From contig JAALGZ010000002.1 in the NCBI GenBank assembly GCA_015227615.1, positions 1,302,001 to 1,366,000 on the forward strand: a DNA stretch of 64,000 bases, written 5' to 3'. The DNA comes from Labyrinthula sp. Ha. Lineage: Eukaryota; Sar; Bigyra; Labyrinthulida; Labyrinthulaceae. Positions 11,184 to 21,879 of the stretch are shown piece by piece. The notes below the pieces were generated by a model that saw only the letters and a program-made list of their open reading frames with translations, was not told the origin of the DNA and searched no databases. The first letter of the stretch is position 1, and the number at the start of each line of letters is the position of its first letter. The position numbers were made by a program, and so were the translations under genes.

Positions 11184-12554
11184 TTAAAAGTTGTTCATTT
11201 TCAGTTTGAGTTTCACGTATTTATAATATGATAAGAATAAACTGAGATTATCTTCAGAAGGAAAAGTACAACAAGATTTTGCAAATAGTTTTTTCTTGTC
11301 TGTTTTATATTTTGAAACTAAACATGAAGTTGAACCAGTTTTATTGACTTGAAAACTCTTTTCATTCTCATCAAAATAAAGTGAAGATTTTAATATAAGT
11401 GCAAACTCAGAGTTTCTATAAAGTGCTGAAACAACTACAAAAATTGGTGCATCAAATTTTGGTGTAAATATTGATAATTTAATTGCTTGATGATCAAAGT
11501 GAACATTTTTTAATTCTTCAGGACAATAAAATAAAACTTTTGTTGAATCAAAATCACAAATATCTCGATCTATATCAAAGTTTTCTTGTATATAATCATT
11601 ATAAGCTTCAAGTTTCAACACGTTATACATAACGTCTGTAAATTCTACAAAATCTTCATCTTGAACATCCACTTTATATGTTCCAACGTGTTTTCTTTTC
11701 GTATCAAAAGAAACTGATTTTATTGACATTTTTCCAAATTTACTCCTTTCTCTTTTAATTCTTTCATTTAATTCCTTTTTTATTTTCCTTTTGCTGTGTT
11801 CTCGTCTCAACTTTTTTTTAAACACAACTTCACGACTGTTTGTTTCTTCTATTAAATTAATTGCTCCTATAATTGACTCTTTCAAATAAGGCAAAAACTT
11901 TTGAACATCAAACAGCGGAAAATATTGTTTTAGTCTTGAAAATTTCTTCTCAATGTATATTGCGGATTTCAATTTAACGGTTTCTTTTCGTAATACTTCG
12001 TTTTGCTTCAACAAAAACGAATCATCCCAACAGGTAGCTATATTCCTGTTTCTTTTGCCCAGTTTGTTCAACATAAGTTTAAGAGATGAGATTTCTTTCT
12101 TCAACTGCACAATTTCGGTTTTTAAGTTTTGAGAGTATACTGTAAGTTGGTTTTCTTTTTCTTTTAACGCAACTCTATATTTTTTCATTGCCCTTTTTGC
12201 ATATTCGTTTCGTTCTTGCCTTGTCCAAGAAGAAACTGGTTTGAAATCAGCATCTATCAAAGCACCTCTTTCAAATAACTTGTTGCCAAACTCCTCGGTG
12301 GTCTTGGATAACATACGGAACTCTTTTTGCTGTGAGTATTTTATAACAATAGATGGGTCAACTATAGTTTGATTAATAAAACTTGGCTGGATAACAACTT
12401 TGGAGCCAAACAGGTGATATACAGTGCGTGCAACCTTTTTCTTATTTTTCTTCTTGTCTTTTTGGAGCAATCTGTATTTTATGAACCGATTGCCCAAAAT
12501 ATTTGCCCATTTGACATATGCTGTACCGTAATCTACCGTTAATAGTTTTACCAC
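11184..12554 (-). CDS. Lys-rich protein with five-leucine heptad zipper, bZIP-like; true start unresolved
   Basis: Open frame of 456 codons ending at 11184. The upstream limit given is a GTG; no in-frame ATG exists between the preceding stop (near 12600) and internal codon 81, so the start probably lies in an upstream exon behind a short intron, or translation begins at codon 81. Residues 111-127 are basic (TRQERNEYAKRAMKKYR) and contain N-x7-K as in bZIP DNA-binding regions. Leucines follow at 130, 137, 144, 151 and 158, a perfect seven-residue spacing, and residues 128-165 should form a coiled coil. The basic-to-zipper spacing is not the canonical one, so DNA binding is an inference. A second basic helix-rich stretch lies around 250-300. 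The C-terminal part is not recognised. If the bZIP reading is right it acts in the nucleus as a dimer. Confidence 0.6.
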   Translation of the reverse strand: MVKLLTVDYGTAYVKWANILGNRFIKYRLLQKDKKKNKKKVARTVYHLFGSKVVIQPSFINQTIVDPSIVIKYSQQKEFRMLSKTTEEFGNKLFERGALIDADFKPVSSWTRQERNEYAKRAMKKYRVALKEKENQLTVYSQNLKTEIVQLKKEISSLKLMLNKLGKRNRNIATCWDDSFLLKQNEVLRKETVKLKSAIYIEKKFSRLKQYFPLFDVQKFLPYLKESIIGAINLIEETNSREVVFKKKLRREHSKRKIKKELNERIKRERSKFGKMSIKSVSFDTKRKHVGTYKVDVQDEDFVEFTDVMYNVLKLEAYNDYIQENFDIDRDICDFDSTKVLFYCPEELKNVHFDHQAIKLSIFTPKFDAPIFVVVSALYRNSEFALILKSSLYFDENEKSFQVNKTGSTSCLVSKYKTDKKKLFAKSCCTFPSEDNLSLFLSYYKYVKLKLKMNNF

Positions 12555-15500
12555 AAACCCTAACGAGAACTGGTTGAGATTTACTCTTGGTCTAACACAG
12601 CTCTATTATACGTTATAATAAGTTATTATTAGTGAAAAAGAATGTTAGAAGGATAATAAAATCTTTCATTATTTAGTTTGTTTAAAGCCATAGTGGCTGT
12701 TCATAGTTTCAAGTTCTTTAGATTGTTCAAGTTGCTAGGGTCTGAAGTGTGGTTGTGTAATCTGCTAAGATTGAGAAAGATAAAAATCTTAAAAAAGTTG
12801 ATAGAATAAATATTAAACTTACAGAAGCTTTGTAATTTATTATTCCCTTAGCTGATTAGGAAAGGTCTCTTAATATTCCAGTTACTGAAAGGCTAATACT
12901 GCATGTTTACGCTTCAGTTTCCGTGCGTATCTAAGACTCCTCGAGTTTATAACATTATTCTTGAATAGATTTATTAATTGGAACTAAACATAATTTAATT
13001 CGGCCAAGATAGTCTTATTTTTATTTATGATACCAGTATATATATCCTCACCACAGTAAAACATTCCCCATGGTACTATAGCTAATCAATAAGTTTCTTA
13101 GACAAAGTAAACAGCAGAGAAAAAAAAATGGAAGTTTTAATTAAGATTAGAAATATCACCTTTTTACTCTTGCTCATGTTTAGTCAAAATTAGAGAACCA
13201 TTGTGTAAATATAATAGGGCCTTCAGAGACACAGAAAAGTCTCTAAGAATATCCCTGTTACCTACTTCAGTAGCTTCTTTATGAAACCATTTTCGGTCAT
13301 GGAAATTAATAGTGAAATTTAAGCACCAAAATATGCAATATTCTCTCTGATGGTTTATGCTGAACATGATATAAATCAATAGACGTAGATAAACTTTAGT
13401 TGAAACTATAGGATTCAAGCATTTTTTCTATCACAGGCTAACTTGTAATAATTTTTACTAGTGGTTGGTAATCATTCTTAATAATAAAACTAAAACAAAT
13501 ATAGACCAAACGGGGAAAGGTAAATTATTATGTAAAATATAAAAGGTGTACACTGGTTCAAATTCAGTGCTTGAATCGGTAGACAGAATCATTTAGTGCA
13601 TAAATTTCGGAACTCAAATGTCTCAAACTAGCCCCCGAAGGATTGAGAACTAAATAAAAAGCACCTGAGAAAATTTTTAATACAGCGATTAGATACACGA
13701 TCTTTCATGTTGACTTTATCTTAATGAATTAGAATCTGATCAGTTTTAATTTAAAGATACGTTGTAACATAATTATAAGGTTTTTGTTCATTGAAATATA
13801 CTTTGGTACTAGTAGAGAGCTTTTTTTTGGCTAATGAAAGATCGAATTAATAGAGTAGTATGGCAAGAAAACTCTTTGTGGTTCATTGATCTCCAAGATG
13901 GTAGAAAATTTTAGAAAAAAGCAAAGATTTGGAGGAAAATAAACAAATCTTAGTCCAGTAAAGGTACCGCTGAATAACCGGACGGAGAAAAGTATCCAAA
14001 AATAGTGTTTATTGTATGATGCTGCTAAGTAAGTCAGGTGTATTAATTTTCAGAAAACTATAAATAATAATGCCGAAATTTCTTTGACGCGCAATTTTAC
14101 TATTCTATTGCCTTAGGTAAGTATTGTTATAGACCCCATTATTCGTAGAAGTGATAAAATGAATCTACGATCCCGCTCTCAACTGGATGGAGAAAGGCAC
14201 AGCATATTCATTGATTCCTCATAAACTAAGCTAAGCCCTTTGATAAACATAATTAAATATACTCACAAAATATTTCCAAAATAAAGCTCAAGCTAGTACA
14301 ATAAATTAGAAACCAAAAGGAGACTTAAGGTTGTTCAGAGTGTCATAGTGCAGGGAGCCCTAAATAAGAGCACGGATACTATCAGAAAATATTATTATGT
14401 TTTAAACTGAGTGCGTGCTGTAGCTTGACATATTATGAAATGTCACCAAGAATCTAACCTCAAGGTATTTATAGTCCTTAAATTATTATTGAAAACTTCT
14501 AGGATGGCTACCATCGATACCTCAGGAGATCTCTTTTAGGCACACTTGCTGGAAGTAAACTTAGATGCTGCTAATTAAGGCCAGTTCGAACCACCCAAGG
14601 TGTTATCTTACTCAATTCAAACAGACTTAAAACTAGATGGGTATCATAAATAATCACATAGACAAAATCAGTAACAAACTCAATGCCGGGAACATCTAGA
14701 GCTAAGAGGTATCATATATACCATTTCAATTGATATTTTTGATTTAGATGCTTCTCAACAGTATGTATGCAGCAGGCACATATCCAAACATTTGGTTGTA
14801 GGCTCATAATAATACGAATAATATGAGTAACTTGACCCTCTCCTACTTTGTTAGTTAGTGCAACAAGATAGAGAAATGAGAGTATATTCTTTAATTTTTA
14901 TGTCATACTTACTCTTAGTTTGCTCATGGTTTTCTTTTTAATGGAGATTCTGGAAACAACTTGCAATAGTTCATCATCCTGGTAATTTGCCCAATCATAA
15001 AAAACATACAAACTAGCAAGAATTTTGGGAAGAAATAAGAGATTTGAAATTTTTAACTTCAAGGCAGTGCCAAACTCTTCAAAAAATAATCAACTTTATT
15101 TCTAACAGTCATTGCTGTCATTCTTAGCCCTGTTTTCTGTAGAAACCTATATTTTGACACCAATTAAATTGAATTTTGCAACAAAAGTTTATTTTAAATT
15201 TACTGAGTTCTAAAATATAATTAAAACGTTAAATCTTATGAATCCTAGCTCTCACTAATCGCTCAGCTGTGTCTATTCACTTAAATTTCTCTGTGTCACT
15301 ATTATACTCTTCGCGTGCAAAGTTTTGCAAATTTCGAAGCGGGTATAAGTTGTGGGACTTAATTTACGCACTATGGCCGTTGCTTCAATTTAGTTTTGGC
15401 ATTCGTGCTAAACAACTACTATTCAGGTTAGAGAGATTTAGTTTTACAATTGATTCATTCACCAGTTCTAAGGTCAATTTCTCCGTTAGTTTAGATGCTG

Positions 15501-16453
15501 AGTTAGTAGACATAAAGACCAATCTAAGCATTGTTGCAGAAACTCTAAAAATATAGCTTTTCATAAAACCTACTTGCTTCATAATGAACTTAGGCTGGCA
15601 CGCTCGCTATCTGTACCTCGTATTTTAGGGTAGAAAAAAAAGAGTAACTCTCTCGGTAGCAACTAGCTTGATTAAAAGCATGGAAGAAGAAAGTATACAC
15701 AAAACTAATCATCCCATATGGAGTTTAAAAATTTTCCTCAGTAGAAGCAGATATGCTATGTGGTCTACGCTAAATTGCATTATTTGGTGTCTAAATTTTA
15801 AGAATCTTCAATGTCCGCTATTATAGTTAGAAGAACCAATACCAGTATATTAATCCCTGGCTCACAATAAGAACTCTGTTCTTAAGAAAACTATTGGTAT
15901 TGAATTCACGCCATGATGACACGACACACATTATCAAGGTTCTAACAAGAATACATCGAAACGGGCTCGGCTAGAAAAGGGTGAAGAACTAGTGGAGCTA
16001 AACACTGAAAATCATTGTTGTGCTATTAACAAGTTAAGAGTTGCCAAAGCTAGTTTGAGCATAGTAAAAGATATAAGCGGGTTATTTGGTGCTCTGCTGT
16101 CGGTCCATGAAACTGCATCAACCGCTTCAGATGAAATTCCTAGTACCACTCACGAAATATGCAGAAAAATCTATCGAAGCTGTACACATTATATTGAAGT
16201 ATTTTAAGCAAAATTTAATTGACTCAAGTTTTTTCTAAGATAGAATACGCATCGAAAGGTCAACTACGTTGTTGTCATGGAACTTTGTTCAGTTCAAATG
16301 AAAAAGTTCAGTCACCGAAGCATATGCTGATTATGGTTGTATGAGCTGCCAATGAGATAAAATTAAGAGACGGAGCATATAATAGTTAGCGTTAATCCTG
16401 TAAGTTAAACTAGTTAACATTTAAGATAGGAACGTGATACTACATTTGTTGAT
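12555..16453. other. Long AT-rich interval without a firm gene; coding-like debris near 15.7-16.2 kb
   Basis: Most of the interval is stop-rich in all frames. Near its right end there are open frames with protein-like composition: ATG at 15680 opens 48 codons (MEEESIHKTNHPIWSLKIFL...), and 15920-16207 is open for 95 codons with no ATG (contains KNTSKRARLEKGEELVELNT). Neither could be assigned to a family, and I found no GT-AG pair that joins them. They may be remnants of a decayed gene. Frames at 15269-15556 exist on both strands over the same bases and look fortuitous. Confidence 0.35.
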
Positions 16454-16734
16454 ATGAGTCAAGTTGAGAAATTATTCAAGAAAAAAAGGAAAGGATTGAG
16501 ATATTGCGAAACATTGTATCTAACCCCTGAAGAAAGGGAAATGGTTCCGTTCCAGGGTCCATAAATTCAGACAGCGGAGATATCATGTTCAGAGTTTCTC
16601 ATTTTCTGCTCTTCTTCGTCATATTGTACAAGAGTACTCTGGTATTTAAAAAGATCCAGCCCGAGTATTTACGCTTTATTGTCCAGGAGGCTGATGAAGC
16701 ACGAAACTACTTGAAGCGTAGCTGGAAGAAGTAA
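16454..16734 (+). CDS. Tentative small two-exon single-pass membrane protein (84 aa)
   Basis: Two short frames with clear protein-like composition follow each other: one from ATG at 16454 (MSQVEKLFKKKRKGLRYCET..., then LTPEEREMVP) and one containing ATG at 16585 (MFRVSHFLLFFVILYKSTLV..., ending KRSWKK, TAA at 16732). A GT-AG segment of 26 nt at 16549-16574 joins them in frame into an 84-aa protein with a basic N-terminus, one hydrophobic span and a charged C-terminal helix. The segment is less T-rich than the other short introns here, so splicing is uncertain; the two frames could also be separate. No family recognised. A mitochondrial or ER small membrane protein would fit the layout. It lies 298 bases upstream of a P450 on the same strand. 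Confidence 0.35.
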
Positions 16735-17032
16735 AGAGGTTAATTAGTGTATTCTCAGTTCTATTCCTGCGACTTTTAAGTATTATATCTCTATTTTTGT
16801 TATCTTGGCGTCTAAAGTTAAACTAGAACCCTTAATTTGTCGTAATTAACCGATAAATAGAATCTCTTCGTAAAATTTTCTTCATTCCCACTCTATCAAG
16901 AAAAAATTCCGGTAATTGCCCAAAAATTGTGACACAAGTTTATGCGGTCAAAGATACATCTAGCCGTTTGAAAACATAAGCTCAACAAGTGTGTTGAGAT
17001 AAAAAGAATCACTTTTTGAATAAAACATAAAG

Positions 17033-18625
17033 ATGAGTATGGATAAAGTCAAGATCCTGATTAAGGTTTTTGGTGTATATTTAGGCCTTAAGTATTTTGT
17101 AAAAGTGTACAAATGGTATGCCAATGTGAGGTACATCAGAGAACTGGCGAAGGAACGCAAAGAGTTTACAGTAGCAGAGGAATTTACGAAGCATCCTCTT
17201 GTATATTTGCAGATTTTAATGAAAAACAGAACTAGATTTCCTCATTATCGCTATGAGTTGTTTAAGAAGTACACGAACAACTTTACAAATGATGTGCACA
17301 CGTTGCTTCTTCCACACACCCTGATGACAGGAAAGGTTCATGCGTGGACGTTTGATAGGAATTTCACTCAGATGATCTTAAAAGATAAATTTGATATATG
17401 GACCAAGCAGAAGTACCATCCGGCAAGAATATTATTCAAGACAGGGATAATTTCTGCTCGACATGGTCCTCACGTTGCTGACAAAGGGAACGCGTGGATT
17501 TATCAACGAAAAACTGCTGTGAAGTTATTTACCAAATCTTCCTTCCATGGTGCTATTACGGATGTTATTAAGAAGAAGTGCTCTGATATGTTGGCGAAAA
17601 TGGAATCTCATTGCACGAGAAAACCAAAGCAGACCTTTAGGTTAAAACCAGAAATTTATCATTTTGCATTCTGTATTATTGGAAGCGTAGGGTTTGGAAT
17701 GAACTTTGAAGAGTTAAAAGAGCGTGAAAATTATCAAAAATGTTTTGATGGAATCCTTAGGCTTACAATAGCTCGTAGTTTAACTCCTGGATATTACTTA
17801 CCTTTTGGTTTAGGAAATCACATACCAGGACTACAGAAAGAATTTACGGACACTCTGAATACTATGGATAATTTTTGCAAAAAGATAGCTAGATCTAAGT
17901 TTAAACAGTCGTCAGCAGGTTTAAAGGAAGAGCATAATTTACTTTCTTTTTTTCTTGAAAACCCTTCCATGATTCCCAAGGATACGAAGTTATCAGATAT
18001 TATATTTAACTTTATGTTTGCTGGGCGCGATACATCTTCAATTGTTATGAGTTTTGTTGTTTACTTCTTAGCTACTAATCTGAAGGCTCAAGATAAGCTG
18101 TATCAGGAAATATGCGAAGTTATTGGAGGAGCAGATGTGTCCCCAGAGTGTTTTTCAAAAATGAAGTATTTGGACTCTGTGGTACTTGAAGCTATGAGAA
18201 TAAACCCTCCAGTTCAGTATTATGGCAAACATCTACAGGTTGATGACTTCTACAATGCGTCAACCCCTTTGAAGAAAGACTTATTTGTCCTATTTGATAT
18301 ATTTACCATGGGCCGGAATCCACGTGTCTACGAAAAACCAGAAGAATTTAATCCTGACAGGTGGATGAACGATGATAGAAAGGTGGGAAGCTTTGATGAG
18401 TACGAGTTTCCTGTTTTTCAAGGTGGCCCTAGAATGTGCTTGGGTAAGGATCTTGCATTCCTGGAAATAAAGTTCTTTGCCGTCTATCTCTTCAGAAAAT
18501 ATAGAGTGCGAATTGACCCAGCTGAAATGAAAGCATATAAAGAAGATGACCCGCTATATGCACCGACATTAGTTGGGGCTTATAGAAGCAATTTAGACGT
18601 CCTACTTGAGCCCAGGGTTTACTAA
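17033..18625 (+). CDS. Cytochrome P450, CYP86/CYP704-like fatty acid hydroxylase family
   Basis: Monooxygenase of 530 aa, ER-anchored by the N-terminal hydrophobic helix (about residues 8-30). All hallmark motifs are normal: I-helix FAGRDTSS (329-336) with the acid-alcohol pair, K-helix EAMR (386-389), PDRW (441-444), and heme loop FQGGPRMCLG (462-471) with Cys469. The NPP sequence after ExxR and the spacing around PDRW are typical of the CYP86/CYP704/CYP94 clan, whose members hydroxylate the omega end of fatty acids; substrate here is inferred only at that level. ATG at 17033 is followed two codons later by another ATG; the first is taken. Single exon. It differs strongly from the P450 at 9445 and the two are not a recent duplication. 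Confidence 0.92.
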   Translation: MSMDKVKILIKVFGVYLGLKYFVKVYKWYANVRYIRELAKERKEFTVAEEFTKHPLVYLQILMKNRTRFPHYRYELFKKYTNNFTNDVHTLLLPHTLMTGKVHAWTFDRNFTQMILKDKFDIWTKQKYHPARILFKTGIISARHGPHVADKGNAWIYQRKTAVKLFTKSSFHGAITDVIKKKCSDMLAKMESHCTRKPKQTFRLKPEIYHFAFCIIGSVGFGMNFEELKERENYQKCFDGILRLTIARSLTPGYYLPFGLGNHIPGLQKEFTDTLNTMDNFCKKIARSKFKQSSAGLKEEHNLLSFFLENPSMIPKDTKLSDIIFNFMFAGRDTSSIVMSFVVYFLATNLKAQDKLYQEICEVIGGADVSPECFSKMKYLDSVVLEAMRINPPVQYYGKHLQVDDFYNASTPLKKDLFVLFDIFTMGRNPRVYEKPEEFNPDRWMNDDRKVGSFDEYEFPVFQGGPRMCLGKDLAFLEIKFFAVYLFRKYRVRIDPAEMKAYKEDDPLYAPTLVGAYRSNLDVLLEPRVY

Positions 18626-19559
18626 TATATGCACTGTAAAACGCTGTGACAAAATTGCTGAATCCTATATTGAAACATATGTCATGTCTTTCATTAACTA
18701 TTATGCGCAGTTTTTTTTTACCTCAGTTGTACTCATTTAAAGTCTCTATCATGAGACCTGCCCGCAAGAAAAGTATCTGCAGTGTTAAATTAGAAGGTTT
18801 TAAGTTTTAAATTACCTAAATAATAAAGGGGGAAATTTTACATGGTTCAAGAAATTCAGACACTCACTTTTCACTCCTGGAGAAACGCCAGCCAATTTTT
18901 TCAAAACATGTGGGTGGCAGTTTCAAACTCTGGAGAATGAAAATGAAAACCATCATAAGGACATGAAATAACGAGTTTATCACTTGTCTAGGCACAATGG
19001 TGAAAAAAATAAAATAGAATCAATTAATATTTAGCTTATTTCCAAGTGAGAACTTTTCCTGGTTGCATTAGTGTTATTCAAAACTATAAAATATATATAG
19101 TGGGAAATATTAGTCGATTCACTATTAACAGTATATTGTTTCTTCCTAAAAAATTATTATTTTTTGATAGTAGTTTAAGTTTGGAGTCGTATAGAAAAAA
19201 GAAAAATGAATTGCGAGAAATCCATTGCAGAAAGCTTCAGGTTGCTATTGCACTATTCTCATAAGAGGATGTAAACCTTCTATAAAGGATAATTCAAAAT
19301 TCATAAAAACCAGAATATAGTCTTTCTCTTCTCTTTATTGTTTTTTTCTCAGGCCAGCACCGTTGCATGTTCAATCTAATCCAGAAACTCTCTGCTTTTT
19401 TTTCACTAGTTCAACTACTTTTTCTCTTGTTCAGGACACAACCTCTCTCACGATCAGGACCAAAACATAATCTTCGAGCAGCTCAATCGTTTTACATATC
19501 CATATCTCATTGGTCTCTTAAACCAATCATATTTCACAATACTTTGAATCAACCATAAC
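18626..19559. other. Intergenic, no firm gene
   Basis: AT-rich spacer between two plus-strand genes. An ATG frame at 19367-19558 (63 codons, hydrophobic then basic) ends one base before the ATG of the next gene; it could be an upstream ORF or leader sequence. A pyrimidine-rich run ending in CAG near 19435 could be a splice acceptor, but no matching donor gives a sensible frame. Confidence 0.3.
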
Positions 19560-20690
19560 ATGAAATTAGAGAACCTCAAGAAGATACTAAATCCAACCGC
19601 AAAACCATCTTTATCATCTACCTTTCCTGATACAGACTTTAATCCGCTCTCAACTACACTTTTAGATAATAAGTCTGCATATTCCATATGCCGCCTCTGC
19701 TCTAGAATCGAGATTGAAAATTCTTCACATCTCCTGAAGGCGAGAAAAAAGATACTTGGTGATGAGAGAGTACTTTCACTTCTAAACACCGTGGAAACCT
19801 CACTCGATACCGATATAAAAATTGAAGCACCAACTCTGCTGCAAGTGGAATTATTTCAATTTTGTTATCCGTTTATTGCGTTTATCCTTTCGAAAGAACA
19901 AAAAGAAAACTATAAGAAAATAGAACAGTTTATTCGAAGATTCTTAGATCTTCCTCAATTATCTCTTTCAAAATACGATAGATATTTTTCCGGACAGAGA
20001 AAAGCAGGTTCGCAAGTTGACCTAGACCTTGAGTTCTCAGCCATTCGCAAACCTGAGTTTTTTCCTTCACAGCAACAAGTTCAGGAAAAAAGTTCCTCTA
20101 AAGAAAAACCAAAGTTAAAATTCACACTCGAAACGAAAGAAACAACTATTCTCTCAACAGAAGAAAAGATGTCTTATTTAGAAAGTTTACTTTCCATGCC
20201 TTTCTCTTTTAAGAAGCTTCACGAACCAACTCCAACTATTGCTGATCTGCTGTCAACACTTTCATTAGAAAATTCAAAATATGTATTTAAAAATTTATTT
20301 CTTAGAGGAAAAGCTTCCGGTGGAAAAAAACATTTCTTCTTGTTAAGCGTTCCACATGAGACAGTGATAGATTACAAACAGCTAACCACGGCTCTGTCTA
20401 CCTCCCTAGGTTTAAAGCTGAAATCAGCTGTCAGACAAGCCACGAGAGAAGAGTTACTGCAATACTTGAATATAGAAGGAGGAAATATTTCTCCTTTCTC
20501 ACTTGCCGAAGATAAAGAACGAGTTGTTGAGTTTGTTTTTCCTAAGAAGGTGGAGGCTAATGCGACGTTATATTTTCACCCTTTAACAAACGAAGCTACC
20601 ATTGGAATTTCCTTAGATTCTTTGCAGCAGTTCGTGAAAGCAACTGGAAGGGAAATCGTACAGGTTGAGTTTGGTCAAGTAGAGAAATAA
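19560..20690 (+). CDS. YbaK/ProX-type aminoacyl-tRNA deacylase (PRORSD1-like) with N-terminal helical extension
   Basis: Likely hydrolyses mischarged aminoacyl-tRNA (Ala- or Cys-tRNAPro in known family members) in trans. The C-terminal half, about residues 205-376, carries the family signature: FKNLFLRGKASGGKKHFFLL (start of the fold with the catalytic-region Lys), DYKQLTTALSTSLGLKLKSA, an ATREELLQYLNIEGGNISPF block equivalent to the E.LGVxPGSVTPFGL core, then YFHPLTNEATIGISLDSL and LQQFVKATGREIVQVEFG, equivalent to HP...TA/I.LS...L..FL...G. The N-terminal 200 residues contain a helical stretch (LLQVELFQFCYPFIAFIL) reminiscent of a GST-C-like interaction module seen on synthetase-associated proteins, then a Ser/Lys-rich linker. 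Single exon, 376 aa, longer than stand-alone PRORSD1. It converges on the next gene with 174 bases between. Confidence 0.85.
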   Translation: MKLENLKKILNPTAKPSLSSTFPDTDFNPLSTTLLDNKSAYSICRLCSRIEIENSSHLLKARKKILGDERVLSLLNTVETSLDTDIKIEAPTLLQVELFQFCYPFIAFILSKEQKENYKKIEQFIRRFLDLPQLSLSKYDRYFSGQRKAGSQVDLDLEFSAIRKPEFFPSQQQVQEKSSSKEKPKLKFTLETKETTILSTEEKMSYLESLLSMPFSFKKLHEPTPTIADLLSTLSLENSKYVFKNLFLRGKASGGKKHFFLLSVPHETVIDYKQLTTALSTSLGLKLKSAVRQATREELLQYLNIEGGNISPFSLAEDKERVVEFVFPKKVEANATLYFHPLTNEATIGISLDSLQQFVKATGREIVQVEFGQVEK

Positions 20691-20864
20691 ATCAGAATGT
20701 GGAACTTGATATGCTAAGTGCTGAACCTATTCTATGGAGTTTCACGTATTCTACCTAAGTTAAACAAAATATATTTCTCTTGAGCTTTATTCATTTGTCT
20801 CGTCAGGCAGAATTAAGAGAAATGAATAATAAAAACACAATTGCTGCTTTACTAATGAAAATAA

Positions 20865-21851
20865 TTACCATCCAACTAATCTGTTATCACTTTCCTCCTT
20901 CAAGAAACGCGGTAAAATAGATTCTGCATGAAGAATTCGCGTCTGAAGACGCCCTCGCATATTTTTCTCATTTTCAAAATTGCAGATTTGCTTTGTTTGC
21001 TGTGCGTCTTGAAAATCATTTCTTATTTTCCTGATTTTTTCTAATCGACAAGAATTTTGTGTTTTTTTTCTTGCTTTTCTTAGCTTGTCCCATGTCCAAT
21101 CTTTTCCTTCACTAGGGCTAAAACTTGAACTTGATTCAGTTTCAAAAGGAGAAAGAAACTCTTCGACACTGCAGGAGCCACTCACAAATTTATCACTTTT
21201 CATTGGAGTAAGTTTCCCAGTTGGGGCAATTCCTGGTTTAGGATAAAACTGTTTCTTTCTTTTGTTTGTGTCATCTGCGGGTAAATTAAACCAAGCCCAA
21301 GCACCAAAATCATTTTTTCTTCCAGGATCTGGATGAGCAGTTTTAATTAATCTTTCACTCTGTTTTCTTTTTGTGTCAAATGGAAAAAACGTTTGTGTTG
21401 CATTCGTTTTGTTTTTCTCTTTTTGCATCATTAAACCCAAATGTTCTATCTTCAAGGCTTTTCCTCTTGTAAATCTGTTTACTGCATCTACTTCACGTTG
21501 CTTTAGTAACTTCAATTGTACCTCCGGAGAATCTAAGCAAATCTCTGTGTAACCCAAACGATTACAGGATCTAACCTTAAGTTCCTGAGGCGTGTAGTTC
21601 TGAATTGCTCTCTGGCTGTGTTGCGAGTTTTTTGTACACAATGACGAAGTTGAAAGGGAGATTCTAGGAAGCACGAACTTTGGTCTTTTGTTCAAAGGAA
21701 TCAAATCACTCGTTAATTTTAAGTCTACAATTCTCCCATGTGGAAACCGGATCTTAGGTATTAAATCTGTTAAGTTACTGGTGCTTCGACATTGTCTTTC
21801 AGTTCTTGTTAGGTTAGATTGACCTGTACAGGGTCTTAATCTAGAAGGCAT
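20865..21851 (-). CDS. Uncharacterised basic protein, divergent partner of CEP20-like gene
   Basis: Single-exon frame of 328 aa from ATG at 21851 to TAA. I do not recognise it. It is basic, without signal peptide or membrane span; visible segments include SPEVQLKLLKQREVDAVNRF (probable helix), a Trp-containing block GRKNDFGAWAWFNLP around residues 178-192, and a C-terminal charged helix-rich region (KDWTWDKLRKARKKTQNSCR). A Ser/Glu-rich stretch near 230-250 looks disordered. Its ATG is only 28 bases from the ATG of the oppositely oriented CEP20-like gene, so the two share a promoter region. Co-expression with a centriolar gene would suggest a cytoskeletal or flagellar role, but that is guesswork from position. 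Confidence 0.75.
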   Translation of the reverse strand: MPSRLRPCTGQSNLTRTERQCRSTSNLTDLIPKIRFPHGRIVDLKLTSDLIPLNKRPKFVLPRISLSTSSLCTKNSQHSQRAIQNYTPQELKVRSCNRLGYTEICLDSPEVQLKLLKQREVDAVNRFTRGKALKIEHLGLMMQKEKNKTNATQTFFPFDTKRKQSERLIKTAHPDPGRKNDFGAWAWFNLPADDTNKRKKQFYPKPGIAPTGKLTPMKSDKFVSGSCSVEEFLSPFETESSSSFSPSEGKDWTWDKLRKARKKTQNSCRLEKIRKIRNDFQDAQQTKQICNFENEKNMRGRLQTRILHAESILPRFLKEESDNRLVGW

Positions 21852-21879
21852 TTAACCTTTCATTTATAAACGGAAAGTA
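21852..21879. promoter_or_regulatory. 28-bp gap between divergent start codons
   Basis: The ATGs of the genes at 20865-21851 (minus) and 21880-22251 (plus) are separated by 28 bases containing TTTATAAACG (21863-21872). Any core promoter must lie here or inside the coding sequences, and the 5' leaders must be nearly absent or overlap the opposite gene. Confidence 0.5.

Noticed and set aside
14575-14605. tRNA-like B-box (GGTTCGAAC on the minus strand)
   Set aside because: No acceptor stem, A-box or cloverleaf can be formed around it; similar single boxes at 13555 and 44957 also fail.
15269-15556. 95-codon open frame with an opposite-strand frame over the same bases
   Set aside because: Composition is not protein-like in a convincing way and no motif or splice partner was found.
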